Source: Ixodes scapularis
Taxonomy: Eukaryota; Arthropoda; Arachnida; Ixodida; Ixodidae
Direction of reading: 5' to 3'
Assembly: GCF_016920785.2 (NCBI RefSeq)
Contig: NW_024609839.1
Location: 16,989,085 to 17,053,084 of the forward strand
Length of the DNA: 64,000 nt
This document shows positions 54,690 to 64,000 of this stretch, one piece after another. Each line of letters opens with the position of its first letter. Position 1 is the stretch's first letter. A program made the translations under genes and the position numbers. The notes under the pieces were generated by a model. It had not been told where the DNA came from and did no database searches. It saw only the letters and a program-made list of their open reading frames with translations.

Positions 54690-56143
54690 TACACACTTCT
54701 GTTACGTGCTTTGTGGACTGTCAAAAGGAGCAGGGGCTTGTGATATTGTAATGTAGCACCGAGGCTGCTGGCATTCTGGGTCTTTCAGTCCTTTCCTTCT
54801 GCGTCTCCTGCCGTTCTTCTACTACTCCGGCTCTCTCCCTACTCTCAACTTTAATCCGAAGGAAGCTTAGAATATCGGCGAGCTCATCTTCGGCATCGGC
54901 GAAAGAGGGCGGCCTTGAAGCGCTCCGGGTGGAAAGTGGTCCGTCGACAGAGTGTCCGGTGTCCGGCACCGCTGGTGAAGTCAGATAAGTCGCACTGTTT
55001 TGCGGTTCTCCCGACGACCTGTAGGCAGTGCTGTTTACCTCTGCCGGTGATGATTTACGACGACTTCGCTCGGCAAGGCCTTGAGGAGGATATCGGACAT
55101 CATCGTGCAGTACGTTGCCGATCCCACGCAGAGCCCCTTCAGACCTCGGATGTTCGTTTGAACGTGATCGTACATCTTTCGGAGGCCTTTCGTGTCTTTC
55201 GCGGAGGCAACAGGAGGCAGTGCTTGGAGCCTCACCAGATGATTTTGCTCAATCCTTCGTTTATCACCGAAGCGGTGTCGGGATTTCAATGGCATCGTCG
55301 TAGCAGGCCTCAGTTGCCTGGAGCCCAGCGATGGCCGCTGCCGCTGGTCCGATGACACGGTATCGCAGGTACGGAAACTTTTCCGATCGTGGAATGCTAT
55401 CGTTTTCCTGGATAGCACGACCGAACTGCTCTCAGAAGCTCTGCCACGCGCTGACCTTGCCGTTGAAAGTTTGAAGTCGTAACTTGGGAAGCTTCACGCC
55501 TCTAGTCATGTTCGTGCGAGTTCTTCCCAGGTCTGTAGTGGCAGTCGCCGACGTTGTCGCGGATGTGGTCATCTGGGTGGCCTGTGCCTGTTGTTCCTTA
55601 CATCTCAGTGAGTCTGCCTTGCTAGAGTGCCTTCATACACACGCGCGCCTTTGCTTGAGTGGTGACATCTCAGCCATTTTTCCGCTCAATTGTTTTTCAT
55701 GCCTTTTGAAGTGCGCGCAATCCGGTGTCACTCAGCTCGAGCGCCTAGCTTTGGCTAATGCATAGACGCCATTTTACCGCCCAAGTCATGCACCGAGTGC
55801 GCGAGAGCGTCACGCGCTGGCACATTGAGTGCAACAATGGATGTCTTCACCCTGAGACAGACAGACATGCAGGCACCCTATGCCTTGCAGTCGAACAGCG
55901 CCATCATTCGGATGGCCTCGTCATCGTACTGGTGACGATAGTGTATTCTGCGACGAGGTCTTGTTCCGATACATGATCTATCTCCACGTTCAACTCTTGA
56001 AGAGCCCTGCTATTGGCCTTCAGCCTTTCTAGCCAGGCAGTCAGGGATGCCAGGTCCACTGTCTCCATCCCTGCTGTCGCCTCGTTGATAATTTTCGTGT
56101 TTTGCGACCGCTTCACCCCACGTTTTGCCTTGTGACGTTTCAT
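54690..56143 (-). pseudogene. BEL/Pao retrotransposon gag, broken
   Basis: The minus-strand start at 56143 reads MKRHKAKRGVKRSQ, then a helical segment LTAWLERLKANSRALQELNV typical of BEL gag N-termini. A divergent stretch (about 55560-55900) follows. Then RGVKLPKLRLQTFNGKVSAW, a stop, EQFGRAIQENDS and AAAAIAGLQATEACYDDAIE (about 55500-55320). After a frameshift comes RRIEQNHLVRLQALPPVASA and GLRKMYDHVQTNIRGLKGL (55270-55130), then MMSDILLKALPSEVVV: the conserved DUF1759-type region. Next frame: ELADILSFLRIKVESRERAG (about 54890-54830). A zinc knuckle should follow; instead there is SPCSF-stop near 54722 and VTEVCTAD at the hAT insertion edge. Protease and later domains are not visible. Confidence 0.75.
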
Positions 56144-56255
56144 GTTTGACGATCTCCCACACTGCTCTCAGAAACAGCGTTCTACGCAGGTGTTCCACAA
56201 AGGTGGAAAATCCGCTCACCTCAATCGTTCTCGATCCAGGGTTTTGCCACCATAA

Positions 56256-56626
56256 TGTTTGAAAATCGAAGTGATCGTGTGGCGTCGTAATTAAAGAAGG
56301 CAATTAACGCAAAAAACAAAACACAAACTGTATTTAACCTAAAAAATCAATTGAATATGCATCATTCCGCAGAAGTGTCTCGATCGGCTTCTGTCTGTCG
56401 CCTCGTTTCGCTCGTGCCTCCCGACTTCTTCTTTCTTCTCGTTTTTTCGTGAGCTTCAAATTCTTTCCAATCTGCAACAGTGTTTGTGTGCTCTGTGTAC
56501 GTGTTTCACAGGCTGCGCTAAAAAAGAGAGAGTGAGAGAGATGGTGCTTTTTTTGACGCCCAAGAACACCGCCGTCTTCGCTCACAAACGAGAGAGGGTG
56601 CGTGGGGCAAAATGAAAGGGGGACAT
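56256..56626 (-). repeat. 5' LTR of the BEL/Pao element
   Basis: Read on the minus strand, TGTCCCCCTTTCATTTTG (from 56626) to TTTTCAAACA (56256) is TG...CA-bounded, about 371 bp. Three bases later TGGTGGCAAAACCCTGG begins, a primer-binding-like site, and gag starts about 110 bp further on. No second LTR was found, so the boundaries rest on TG/CA and position. Confidence 0.55.
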
Positions 56627-57775
56627 TTTGCTATTTCCTTAAAGATAACCCTCTTTTAGTCCGTCGAAAGACAGCCTTCGTAAGCATCTTGCGCCGTCAG
56701 CGAGAAAATATTAAATGCGCTACAACCAGTTGACGCTTAGTGTTGGCTTCCCGTGTCATGCGTGGGACCTATGTTCTCGAACAGCTGGGTTTGCGGATCA
56801 AGAAGGTCCCTCAGCTAGGATAGGGCCAGCTTGATCTTGAGCTATCCTAGTAATGCACCGACTAGCTCAACTCAAGCCCGTCTCTCAGCTCCTTGTTTCT
56901 TGCACCTCTTCGTCCGTCCGGCTTCAGAAGCATCCAGCGATTAAAAAAGATGCAAGAGGCTCCACCGCGACACCATCATGCGACGACATCGTGTCTGTGC
57001 TCACGATTTCTCAACGACGGATGTTCATTGCGCGTTCGCGGTTTTCGCTAAACGTGCTACTGAGAGCGTATGTGTGCTTGTGCGGTGCACCTTCTCGGGT
57101 TTTATCTTTGAACTACAGTACCGCTCCATAATTTACCCATCGGCATTGTGAGTACCTCGAAAGATATTTTTGAGACAAAGAACTCGCTTTTCTCGGTTTG
57201 GTCTGATTGTTTTTGTCTACAGAAGCTTGCGTCAGGGTTTGAGTCAACGTCGGTTCTTTTCGTCCCTTTAAGTTAAAACATGCCTGTAAAGCTCAATTTA
57301 TTAAATAAATTTCTAATAGCGCCTTAAACTGAAGTTTGCGTTTATGGTTCACAGTCATTTGGCGTCTAAAAGCTCGTAGTGCTGAGAGGGTCTGAAAACT
57401 GAAGGGCTCAAAGAAGTTTGTAGGGCTGAGGCGTTTGATGGGCTGAAAGTAGTTGTAACGATGAGAGGGTTCCATAACACATCAAGGCTGGAGTATTATT
57501 TTCAATAGGGAAAAGTTTTTATAAATAATGACATGATAAATCAGGAGCGGGTAAGAAATGGGACAGACAACGTGGGGCTCGAAACACTGCGGTTTTTGGA
57601 AATTTGTGTTGTCCGTTCCTTTTTGCTCTCGCTTTTCGGTTACCATGCCAGTATTGAACCAGTTCTCTTGAACCCTTGCTTTAGTTTTAATCTACATTAC
57701 TTCGCTTTGAATAAAGTCAGCCGATCCTTTTTTTTTCTTTGTAATCAGCAGTTCCTAAAAAGGTTGTGCTGACCC
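56627..57775. other. No gene recognised; short inverted repeat
   Basis: CTAGGATAG (56815-56823) pairs with CTATCCTAG (56842-56850). A 92-codon plus-strand frame (56853-57131) is unassigned. Confidence 0.4.
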
Positions 57776-57876
57776 ACGGGTACTTCCGCCTTTTATTATG
57801 TTAGCTATTTGCATCTCACGCCATTACCAGCTAGAATACAATGCCTGCCAAGGACATAATTCATAGTTGTACCATG
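57776..57876 (+). repeat. Dispersed repeat R2, copy 2
   Basis: Match to 53326-53421 with few substitutions; both are preceded by CAC(C/G)GGTACTTCCG. Confidence 0.75.
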
Positions 57877-58934
57877 GCGCGCCTCAAGCGGCAAACACGC
57901 TAAAGCTCGACCAGAGCCACTGCAGAGCGGTCATGGCTTCACCACGTGCTAGGGCCGCGCTGTTTGTGAGACGCTGCAAGAGTCGCTTTTATCGATGCTG
58001 ACGCAAGATAGGCGGCGCTGCCAGGATCCCTCTGGTGATGACGCGTTGGGGGAAAAGTTGCAGGCCTTGTCTTCCAGGTTATATTTGTTGGGCCCAGAGG
58101 AGCTGCCATGTTAGAAACGAATAACAACGTTGCGTTTCAATTCGAGACCTTTACCCAGGCAGCGCGTTTCTTCTCTTTGGGGTAGCAGAATCCATCTGCA
58201 GGTCGGAAAGAAAACGTAACGCGATCGAACCTGGCAAGGCAGCCAGGAGGCGGAGGGTCGGGAGCGCATAATACCGAACGCGTTTATCGAGAATTGGGAA
58301 GGTGCCGGCTGAGAGGAAATAGCGAAACAAAAATAGCGCCCGTGGAAAATTGAACGCATAAATCACGACGTACGTTTTCTCCAGGCCGCTTCGAAGAGCG
58401 GGGTGGAGGGTGAACGCCGCTAGCTCCGCCAGTTGTGCGTATTGAAAGATGCAGTCTGTACAATCGCTTTGTTTGTTGTAGGAAGCCCAGACTCCGAGAG
58501 GGGCTCCAACTACCCGATTTTGGTCACGTGGTTTATGGGTCCGGCTCGCAGCACGAGGTGCGAGGAGATGTTGAATTCATCGAGCCAACACCCCATATAT
58601 TCGTTGAAACATAAAAAAAGAAAGATGTTCTGCGCTTTTTATGCGCTTCGAGAAGTAGTTCGTACAATATTTGGTTGTCATGCAAAAAGACCACGCTTTT
58701 GGCGTTTGGAACGCGTACGTATTCATGAATGAAATTGAATCTAATCTAAGATTCACTAACATATATCTAGAGATATCAAGGGGGAAACTAGTAATGCTCA
58801 ACAAAAAGCTGGACTCATTCTTTTTTTGCTACTGTTTTTGAGGTGAATACAAGTATATACACGTCACTCTCAAGTTTTTAGCAACGCCCCTGTTGAGAAA
58901 AAATGATAGCTTTATGTTGCGTTCGGTCTATGCG
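57877..58934. other. No gene recognised
   Basis: Short frames in both strands, no TIRs or motifs supported. Confidence 0.4.
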
Positions 58935-58943
58935 TCGCTGATT

Positions 58944-58983
58944 GATTGACTTATTAATTGATTGATTGATTGTTTGATTGATC
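58944..58983. repeat. (ATTG)n run, 3' tail of the LINE
   Basis: ATTGATTGATTGATTG with a few interruptions. On the LINE strand it is CAAT repeats at the expected 3' terminus. Confidence 0.7.
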
Positions 58984-59290
58984 GGGGTTATATGGTGCAA
59001 GTGCTACTAAGGCCAAAAATTCGCCAAAAGTGAAAACAATTGTAGAAGTTAGGGTTTGTAAGAAGAAAAAGCTATGGTAGCTGATGATGCAATAAAACTA
59101 TATATATGACATTGTATAAGTCTGTACAGGATGTAGGTGAGTTAGGATTACTAATTAAATTATAGTCGGTGTATAAGGCCGATGTCCTTAAGCAAATTAA
59201 ACAGATAAGCACGCGGAATCAGCGGATGATGGCCCAGTAAACTGACTAAGTGCATCGGGATATGTTCTTTATATACTTGCGAAAAAATTT

Positions 59291-60610
59291 TTAAACGATC
59301 TTGGTCACAGTTAGTAGTAGAATGTGTGATATTGTCAGAGGAATGTTGCAGTGTTCACACTCTGGGGCATCCTCTCCAGTAGCCAAGCGCAGTCCCTGGT
59401 GTTGAATGGGGTCCAACATCTTTAGGATTAATGCTCCGGCAGAACCATACAGAATACTCCCATAATCAAGAGTGGAGCGAACAGCCCGGTAAATGTGTAA
59501 CAGACATAGTGTATAGGAGCCCCATGATACATGTGATAGAACCTTAAAAATATTCAGTGACTTGAGACATTCAAGTTTTAGGTTCCTAATATGTGGAAAA
59601 AAAGTTAATTTCGAATCGAATACGAGTCCCAGAAACTTATGTTCACCTTTCGTGGCTATTAGTCTTCCATACAATTTTAAAAAAGGTTCTTGCAGAACTC
59701 CACGCCAGCGAGAAAAAAATACACAAAGGCAGTTTTTTCCTGGCGAAAATTTAAAACCGTTTGTATCAGCCCATTTTTGTAACTTGTTAATTGGCAGTTG
59801 GAGGCGACGTTCATGTATCGAAGGATTACAGGTCGAGACAGAAATTTGAATATCATCGATATATATATAGAATATTGCACGGAAGGAGTTAGCACGGGCT
59901 ATCGAATTCATCTTTACAATAAAAAGTGTTACACTAAGGACACCTCCCTGGAGAGCTCCATTTTCTAGAAACAACTCCCTGGAAGCGGTTGTTCCCAATC
60001 TTACGTGAAAAGTACGGCATTGCAAGTAACTTTGAATAGCAGCTAGCATTCTACTTTGAACACCAAGACCAAACAAATCCTGCAAAATTCCAAAACGCCA
60101 GGCCGTATCATATGCGTTATCTAATTAAAAAGATGGCAGAAAGACAGTTTTGCCTATTTACAAATTTCTCCCGCACAGTGGTCTCAAATCGAACCAGATG
60201 ATCAAGCATGGATCCGAACGAACGGAAGTCGCACTGATATTTGTCTCGAAGGTTGCTTTTTTTTCAGGTAATACATGAGCCTTTTGTTTATCATTCACTC
60301 CAGTGTTTTTTAAGAGACACGTCGTTAGTGCTATCGGTTTGTAACAGGAAGCACATTAGCACCTTTGCCTGGCTTAAGCCATGGGATGACGGTAGCCACC
60401 TTCCAAGACGACGGGAACTGAACCTCCGACCAAACATGCTTGATAAAGTACAAAATGAGTTCAAGCGTTGAGGGATGTAGGTGGCATAGCATAGTATAGT
60501 GAATACCATCCGGGCCAGGAGTAGTCTGCTTGGCACTAACCAGTACTGCCCCAACTTCTTGTAGTGTAAATGGTACATTAAAAGGTTCTCGATTGACTCC
60601 GGAGGTACTT
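59291..60610 (-). pseudogene. LINE ORF2, RT domain joined to the C-terminal zinc finger
   Basis: Pieces in order: APGPDGIHYTMLCHLHPSTL and FPSSWKVATVIPWLKPGK (about 60540-60365), QCDFRSFGSMLDHLVRFE (about 60240-60185), YDTAWRFGILQDLFGLG (about 60100-60050). Then a 264-codon open frame (60085-59291) with GALQGGVLSVTLF (motif B), YIDDIQISVSTC (catalytic YxDD, here YIDD, about 59865), FLGLVFDSKLTFFPHI and YGSILYGSAG. After GLRLATG it goes directly to APECEHCNIPLTISHILL, the terminal zinc-finger segment. The intervening thumb, RNase H and linker are missing, without a frame break. The catalytic aspartates are kept in this part, but upstream frameshifts make the ORF dead. Confidence 0.75.
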
Positions 60611-61129
60611 ATAGATATTTTCTCGGCATAGAGTTTATGCCGAATGAAAGCTGATGTATAATAATCGGAGCTTAAGACAGCCTCAAAATGCTCTCGTAGT
60701 AGATTAGCTTGCTTCTACATACTTTTGGGGCAGATTCCATGTCTAGTCAAAAGAGGGATAAAATATGCACAGTAGCAGCCATTGATGTTATGCACTCGGT
60801 CCCACACCTCTTTGCACGAAGCATTACTGTTTATAAAAGATGTGTATCCCTTAAAGCTATCTCGCTTAGACTGCCTGCGAATAGACCGAGCGCGAGATTT
60901 CATTATCTTAAAGGTGATGAGGTTAGTTCTTATAGGGTATCGGCGGAAAATTCCCCACGCCTTGTTCTGTTTCTTTTTTGCTATGCGGCAGTCGTCATTC
61001 TATCATGGGTTCGGTTTCTTGGGAAGATGTGGTGATGTCATGGGTATGGCAATGATTAATGGTTCTAAAATATGCTTGGTGATATGCTCAGTTATGCGAT
61101 CAATGGGGAGCTCATGAGAGATGTACACG

Positions 61130-61860
61130 CTAAAATGGATGTTTGTAAAAAACTGACCAGTTTGCTTCATCAAACTTCAATCGGAGAGTTCGCATTGGAA
61201 GTGTAACATGTCGTCCAAAGCGATTCAAGATTATCGGAAACTGGTCACTTTTAAATGGGCCAGAAGAGAGAGAACAATGTTGGGTCACTACGCGAGAGGT
61301 CAATGGAGGTGAATGAGTGAGTTGGGGCACCGATATATGTAGCCTGCGAGTGTTGAGCAAGCATAATCCCGTAGAAGAAATAAATCGTTCAATCATTGAT
61401 CCTTGCGTATCACATCTTCCACTACCCCAGATGGGGCTGTAACCGTTAAGATCTACAAGGATTAAAACTGGTCATGGGAGCTGGTCATACAGACATTCAA
61501 GTTCGTCCCGAGTTGGAGGATAGGTTGGAGGTATGTAACGGGAGCAAACTGTCATCAAGCGGTCAGACAAAACACGAACTGCCTCAGCCTCCATTGTAGT
61601 ATTAAGGGGTATCTCAATACACGGAGTAGATCACTGAACATATGTATATTGCTAACCCATCGAGGCGTGAGAAGAATGGCAACGATCTTTTCGAAAAACA
61701 TGTAAGTGCCTTAAAAACCCAGAATGGTTGTCATTCAAATAGGTTTCTTGAAGGCCAGAGATTAATGGGTGATGATGGTCTAACAAGTAGCACACAGCAT
61801 CATAGTTATGTAGCAATCCTCGACAGTTCCGTTGGAGGAGGACTTATTAAATAATATGTA
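61130..61860 (-). pseudogene. LINE ORF2, APE-type endonuclease domain
   Basis: NCRGLLHNYDAVCYLL (Asn motif, about 61835) and ISGLQETYLNDNHSGFLRHL (Glu motif, about 61755) begin the domain. After a stop comes AEAVRVLSDRLMTVCSRYIP (about 61600-61525), LILVDLNGYSPIWGS (the GDFN-equivalent, here VDLN, about 61470-61430) and SMIERFISSTGLCLLNT. SDQFPII (about 61235) is the SDH-equivalent motif with Gln replacing His. Changed catalytic positions and stops indicate decay. Confidence 0.75.
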
Positions 61861-61967
61861 AGGGGGTATTTTTCAGAAACTGTATAGGAATACTTTGAAG
61901 TCAATTTTAATTCGAGGTGCATTTTTTTGGCATTATCTTTCGGCCTACCTGTAGTATCACAGGTGGC

Positions 61968-63323
61968 CGAGGCTAAGGACATTGAACTAGAGTGGGGCCT
62001 GTCCTCCTGGGACTTAGGCCCGCTCTCGTTCATCGGTTCATCTGGAGCCGCTGCTGGCGGACCCTTAAGGCTCTGTTATACTCCGACGTAACGCGCGCGC
62101 AGGCGAACGCCGGCCGTAGTAGGCTACGTCACGTCAGTCACGCCGCGCCAGTCAAAAATTCGCCCTCTTTATACTCCGGCGGCCCTGGCGACTCCCGCTG
62201 CTGTGCGTCGATGGGCCACCGGCGTGGCGCATGCGCAGAATCTGACTACGAGGGCACGTTTCCTGTGAGAGTGCGCCACTTCCGGTTCCTTTTTGTTCCG
62301 AATAGCAGACGAAAATTCTGGCGCTTCTTGAGCGCCAAGTACGAGCGATGGCTTGGACGTACCTTGCACGACGAAAACTCGCGCTTGCACTGTTGGTGCA
62401 CCACATGCGCCGCAAGCGTAGGCGGTCAATGTACATACGGTACATATTTGACAAGCGCCCGGTCTACGGTACTCAAGCTTCTTCGTGTCGTAGACACACG
62501 GGTGAGGACGAATTCCCTCGATCAGCTTCTCGACGACCGAGTCCGATTCTTCAAAGATGACGCCACACGGAGTGGTGCTCCTGTCGTCTGCTTTTGCTCG
62601 TATTCGCCGCGCTTCCCGCGCGAGGGCTGCCGGGAGCCAGCGCGTGATGCATCCTGGTCCGACGTCGCCGGCGCGGCCGGCGCGGAATACCGCATGCTCC
62701 ATTTTGGCGTCGAAGCAGTCAGGCTACGTCGAACGCCGCCGGTCGCGTCGGTTACGCCACGACGCCAGAGTATAGAGCGTCGGGTTTTCGCCGACGTGAC
62801 GTCGCTGTGACGCGCTCGCACGCGCGCACGCGTTACGTCGGAGTATAACAGAGCCTTTAGGGGTCTCTAGCTTAGGCGGCTGGCAATGTATACGGGGGTC
62901 ACCAGTGGCACGAGAGACACCACGGCCTTTACGGTGCTGGGCTGCTGGGGGTGCACGAGGCACAGTCTCCTGTGTTTGGTTTTTAGTGGAATCCGACGGA
63001 CCGGCATCCACCTTTTGGTCCGAGGGCGGAGCTGTTAGCACCGCTCCTGCTGAGGTTGAGGGGGACAAAGAAGGGTCACACAAACCGTCCAAGGACGTCT
63101 GTGTTCCCGTTGTAGCTGTTGGCCGCGCAGGTCTCCGGCGCATGGCCTCAGCATAGGAGCCCAATGATTTAAACGAGTAGCGTTTCCTGGCCTCTGTGAA
63201 ACTGATGCTTTCTTTTGTTTTGATAGTCAGGATCTTTTTCTCCTGCTTCCACAGAGGGCATGCACTTGAGTATGCCGAATGGGGTCTTTTACAGTTTGCA
63301 CAACACAGTGAGCTTCCGCTCAC
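61968..63323 (-). pseudogene. LINE ORF1 (gag-like), zinc knuckle, interrupted by a MITE
   Basis: The open frame from 63323 reads SLCCANCKRPHSAYSSACP, a C-x2-C-x3-H-x6-C knuckle, then WKQEKKILTIKTKESISFTE and ARKRYSFKSLGSYAEA. A Thr/Ser/Pro-rich tail ends at KLETPK where the PIF/Harbinger element begins (62856). Beyond the MITE, PPAAAPDEPMNESGPKSQED continues as the ORF1 C-terminus (about 62060-61970). The start of ORF1 upstream of the knuckle is not recognisable. Confidence 0.7.
62068..62856. mobile_element. PIF/Harbinger-type element inserted in LINE ORF1
   Basis: AGGCTCTGTTATACTCCGAC at 62068 is inverted at the right end (GTCGGAGTATAACAGAGCCT, ending 62856), and complementarity extends into GTAACGCG. 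TTA flanks both sides (62065-62067 and 62857-62859), the 3-bp target of PIF/Harbinger. On the minus strand a 177-codon frame (62702-62169) contains EKLIEGIRPHPCVYDTKKLE, matching the start of a MADF DNA-binding domain, the accessory protein family of these elements. The rest of MADF and the nuclease are missing. Confidence 0.75.
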
Positions 63324-63349
63324 ATCTACATCTCTAGCAGTATGAACTT

Positions 63350-63990
63350 GTCTAAGTAAGCTACTCTGCCAGTGCTACCATGACACTATAACCAAGTGTG
63401 GTTTAGACAAGAGTCTCTATTGTCACCCAAGGTTAGCCCTTGCCGCCAAAGAGGGGAGAAAAAGGAGCAAGGCAAATGAGAAAGAAGTGAAAGAAACAGG
63501 AAAGGTAAAAGTGAAAGAGGATATAGTAGAAGAAAAAGCAGCTAGACTGAATCGTCCTGGCTGAGCCTTACCAGGACTCCCGTCTACGAGACGCGGGGGC
63601 CGAAGTAGTGTGTAGCTTCACCCGGGGGGCCCCGAGGGGTCCGAGCCTACCCTGGGCTCGACTCATCCACCAGGATGCCCTTTTCCTCGGACACGGGGAA
63701 GCCACGCACAACCAGACGTGGGCGGGCGAACCCACATGGCTCGGGGTCCGGGATGAGGCCACTCACCAAACACCTGATTTCACAAGTGCCCCCTGCGGGG
63801 TTTATGGCCCGCGTTGCGTCTATTCAAATGCTTTGTAAGTGTCTGTGGACAGACCCGAGTTTACCCCGTGGATCGAGCACACTGGGACGCAAGGATGCCG
63901 CTTCATGTCAACATTAAATGATCGCGTCTTACGGACGCTAACGAAGGCACGTATCCTGTGGTCACGTATCATGGACGCTACAACGCCCCC
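63350..63990 (-). other. GC-rich leader of the LINE (5' UTR)
   Basis: Holds GGTCCGAGCCTACCCTGGG, GACGCGGGGGCC and ACAACCAGACGTGGGCGGGC blocks upstream of ORF1. Short frames only. Its assignment to the LINE rests on position and remembered similarity to tick LINE leaders, so the 5' limit is uncertain. Confidence 0.45.
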
Positions 63991-64000
63991 TTACCAAAAA

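Larger units (their letters stand above)
58935..63990 (-). mobile_element. Near-full-length I/jockey-type LINE, minus strand, split by a MITE
   Basis: From high to low coordinate: a GC-rich leader (63990-63350; it may continue outside the window), ORF1 with a zinc knuckle (from 63323), a PIF/Harbinger insertion (62068-62856), the end of ORF1, an APE-type endonuclease (61850-61130), RT (60600-59400), a C-terminal zinc finger (about 59380-59330), a 3' UTR and a (CAAT)n tail (plus-strand ATTG run, 58944-58983). The domain order is that of a two-ORF non-LTR element. ORF2 contains several stops and frameshifts and lacks RNase H. Confidence 0.8.

Noticed and set aside
61992..62810. 272-codon plus-strand open frame, the longest in the window
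   Set aside because: It starts in the LINE and runs through the PIF/Harbinger insert, opposite to both sets of recognisable coding signals; its Arg/Ser/Ala-rich composition reflects GC-rich DNA.

Overview
The window reads as repeat-dominated nuclear DNA of an arthropod, most likely a hard tick (Ixodida). That guess rests on my recollection of similar tick repeats and LINE, Gypsy, BEL and Penelope-like families, not on a search. I found no host protein-coding gene I can defend. Nearly every recognisable coding trace is a decayed transposable element (TE), and most open frames are short, unspliced and without family signature.

Layout. 0-2.2 kb: two opposed Ty3/Gypsy pol scraps, strong hairpins and a foldback MITE. 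3.2-9.5 kb: copies A and B of a terminal-inverted-repeat (TIR) element filled with palindromic minisatellites, a Penelope-like element set in GACGTC-rich satellite, a probable hAT MITE and a 60-bp palindromic satellite. 9.5-11.4 kb: a TTAA-flanked element. 12-16 kb: a tRNA pseudogene, a foldback and dispersed repeats. 16-19 kb: an AGTAAC-bordered element holding a dead non-LTR reverse transcriptase (RT). 20-25 kb: a SINE fragment, a small GGGGTACT MITE and a second large TTAA element. 27-33.5 kb: tandem repeats, a 9-bp target-site element split by a hAT element, and a tRNA-derived SINE. 35.4-37.0 kb: a complete but internally deleted Gypsy element whose gag is joined to integrase. 40.2-43.3 kb: a hAT shell carrying two nested elements, followed by copy D of the A/B/C family. 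44.4-48.8 kb: an endonuclease-fold fragment, then four LINE copies stacked head to tail, each next to an (AAT)n tail. 51.8-52.3 kb: a Tc1/mariner-type transposase relic. 53.5-56.6 kb: a BEL/Pao gag with its 5' LTR, split by a hAT element. 58.9-64.0 kb: a long minus-strand LINE with ORF1, endonuclease, RT and zinc finger, split by a PIF/Harbinger MITE.

How it works together. These are layers of insertions rather than a pathway. Boundaries are supported by target-site duplications (TSDs) in several cases: CTGCCCA(C/T), G(C/T)CAAAAG, GTCG(T/G)CAG, TTA and GTAT. The most unusual theme is that several unrelated elements carry arrays of short self-complementary words (GGTCACGTGACC, CGCTAAATTTAGCG, GTTGCATGCAAC, TGATGACGTCATCA, GGGCATGCCC, CCCACGTGGG, GTACCTAGGTAC). 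In one four-copy family the ends are conserved while the palindromic filling differs from copy to copy. All family calls are from motif reading by eye; boundaries without a stated TSD are approximate.
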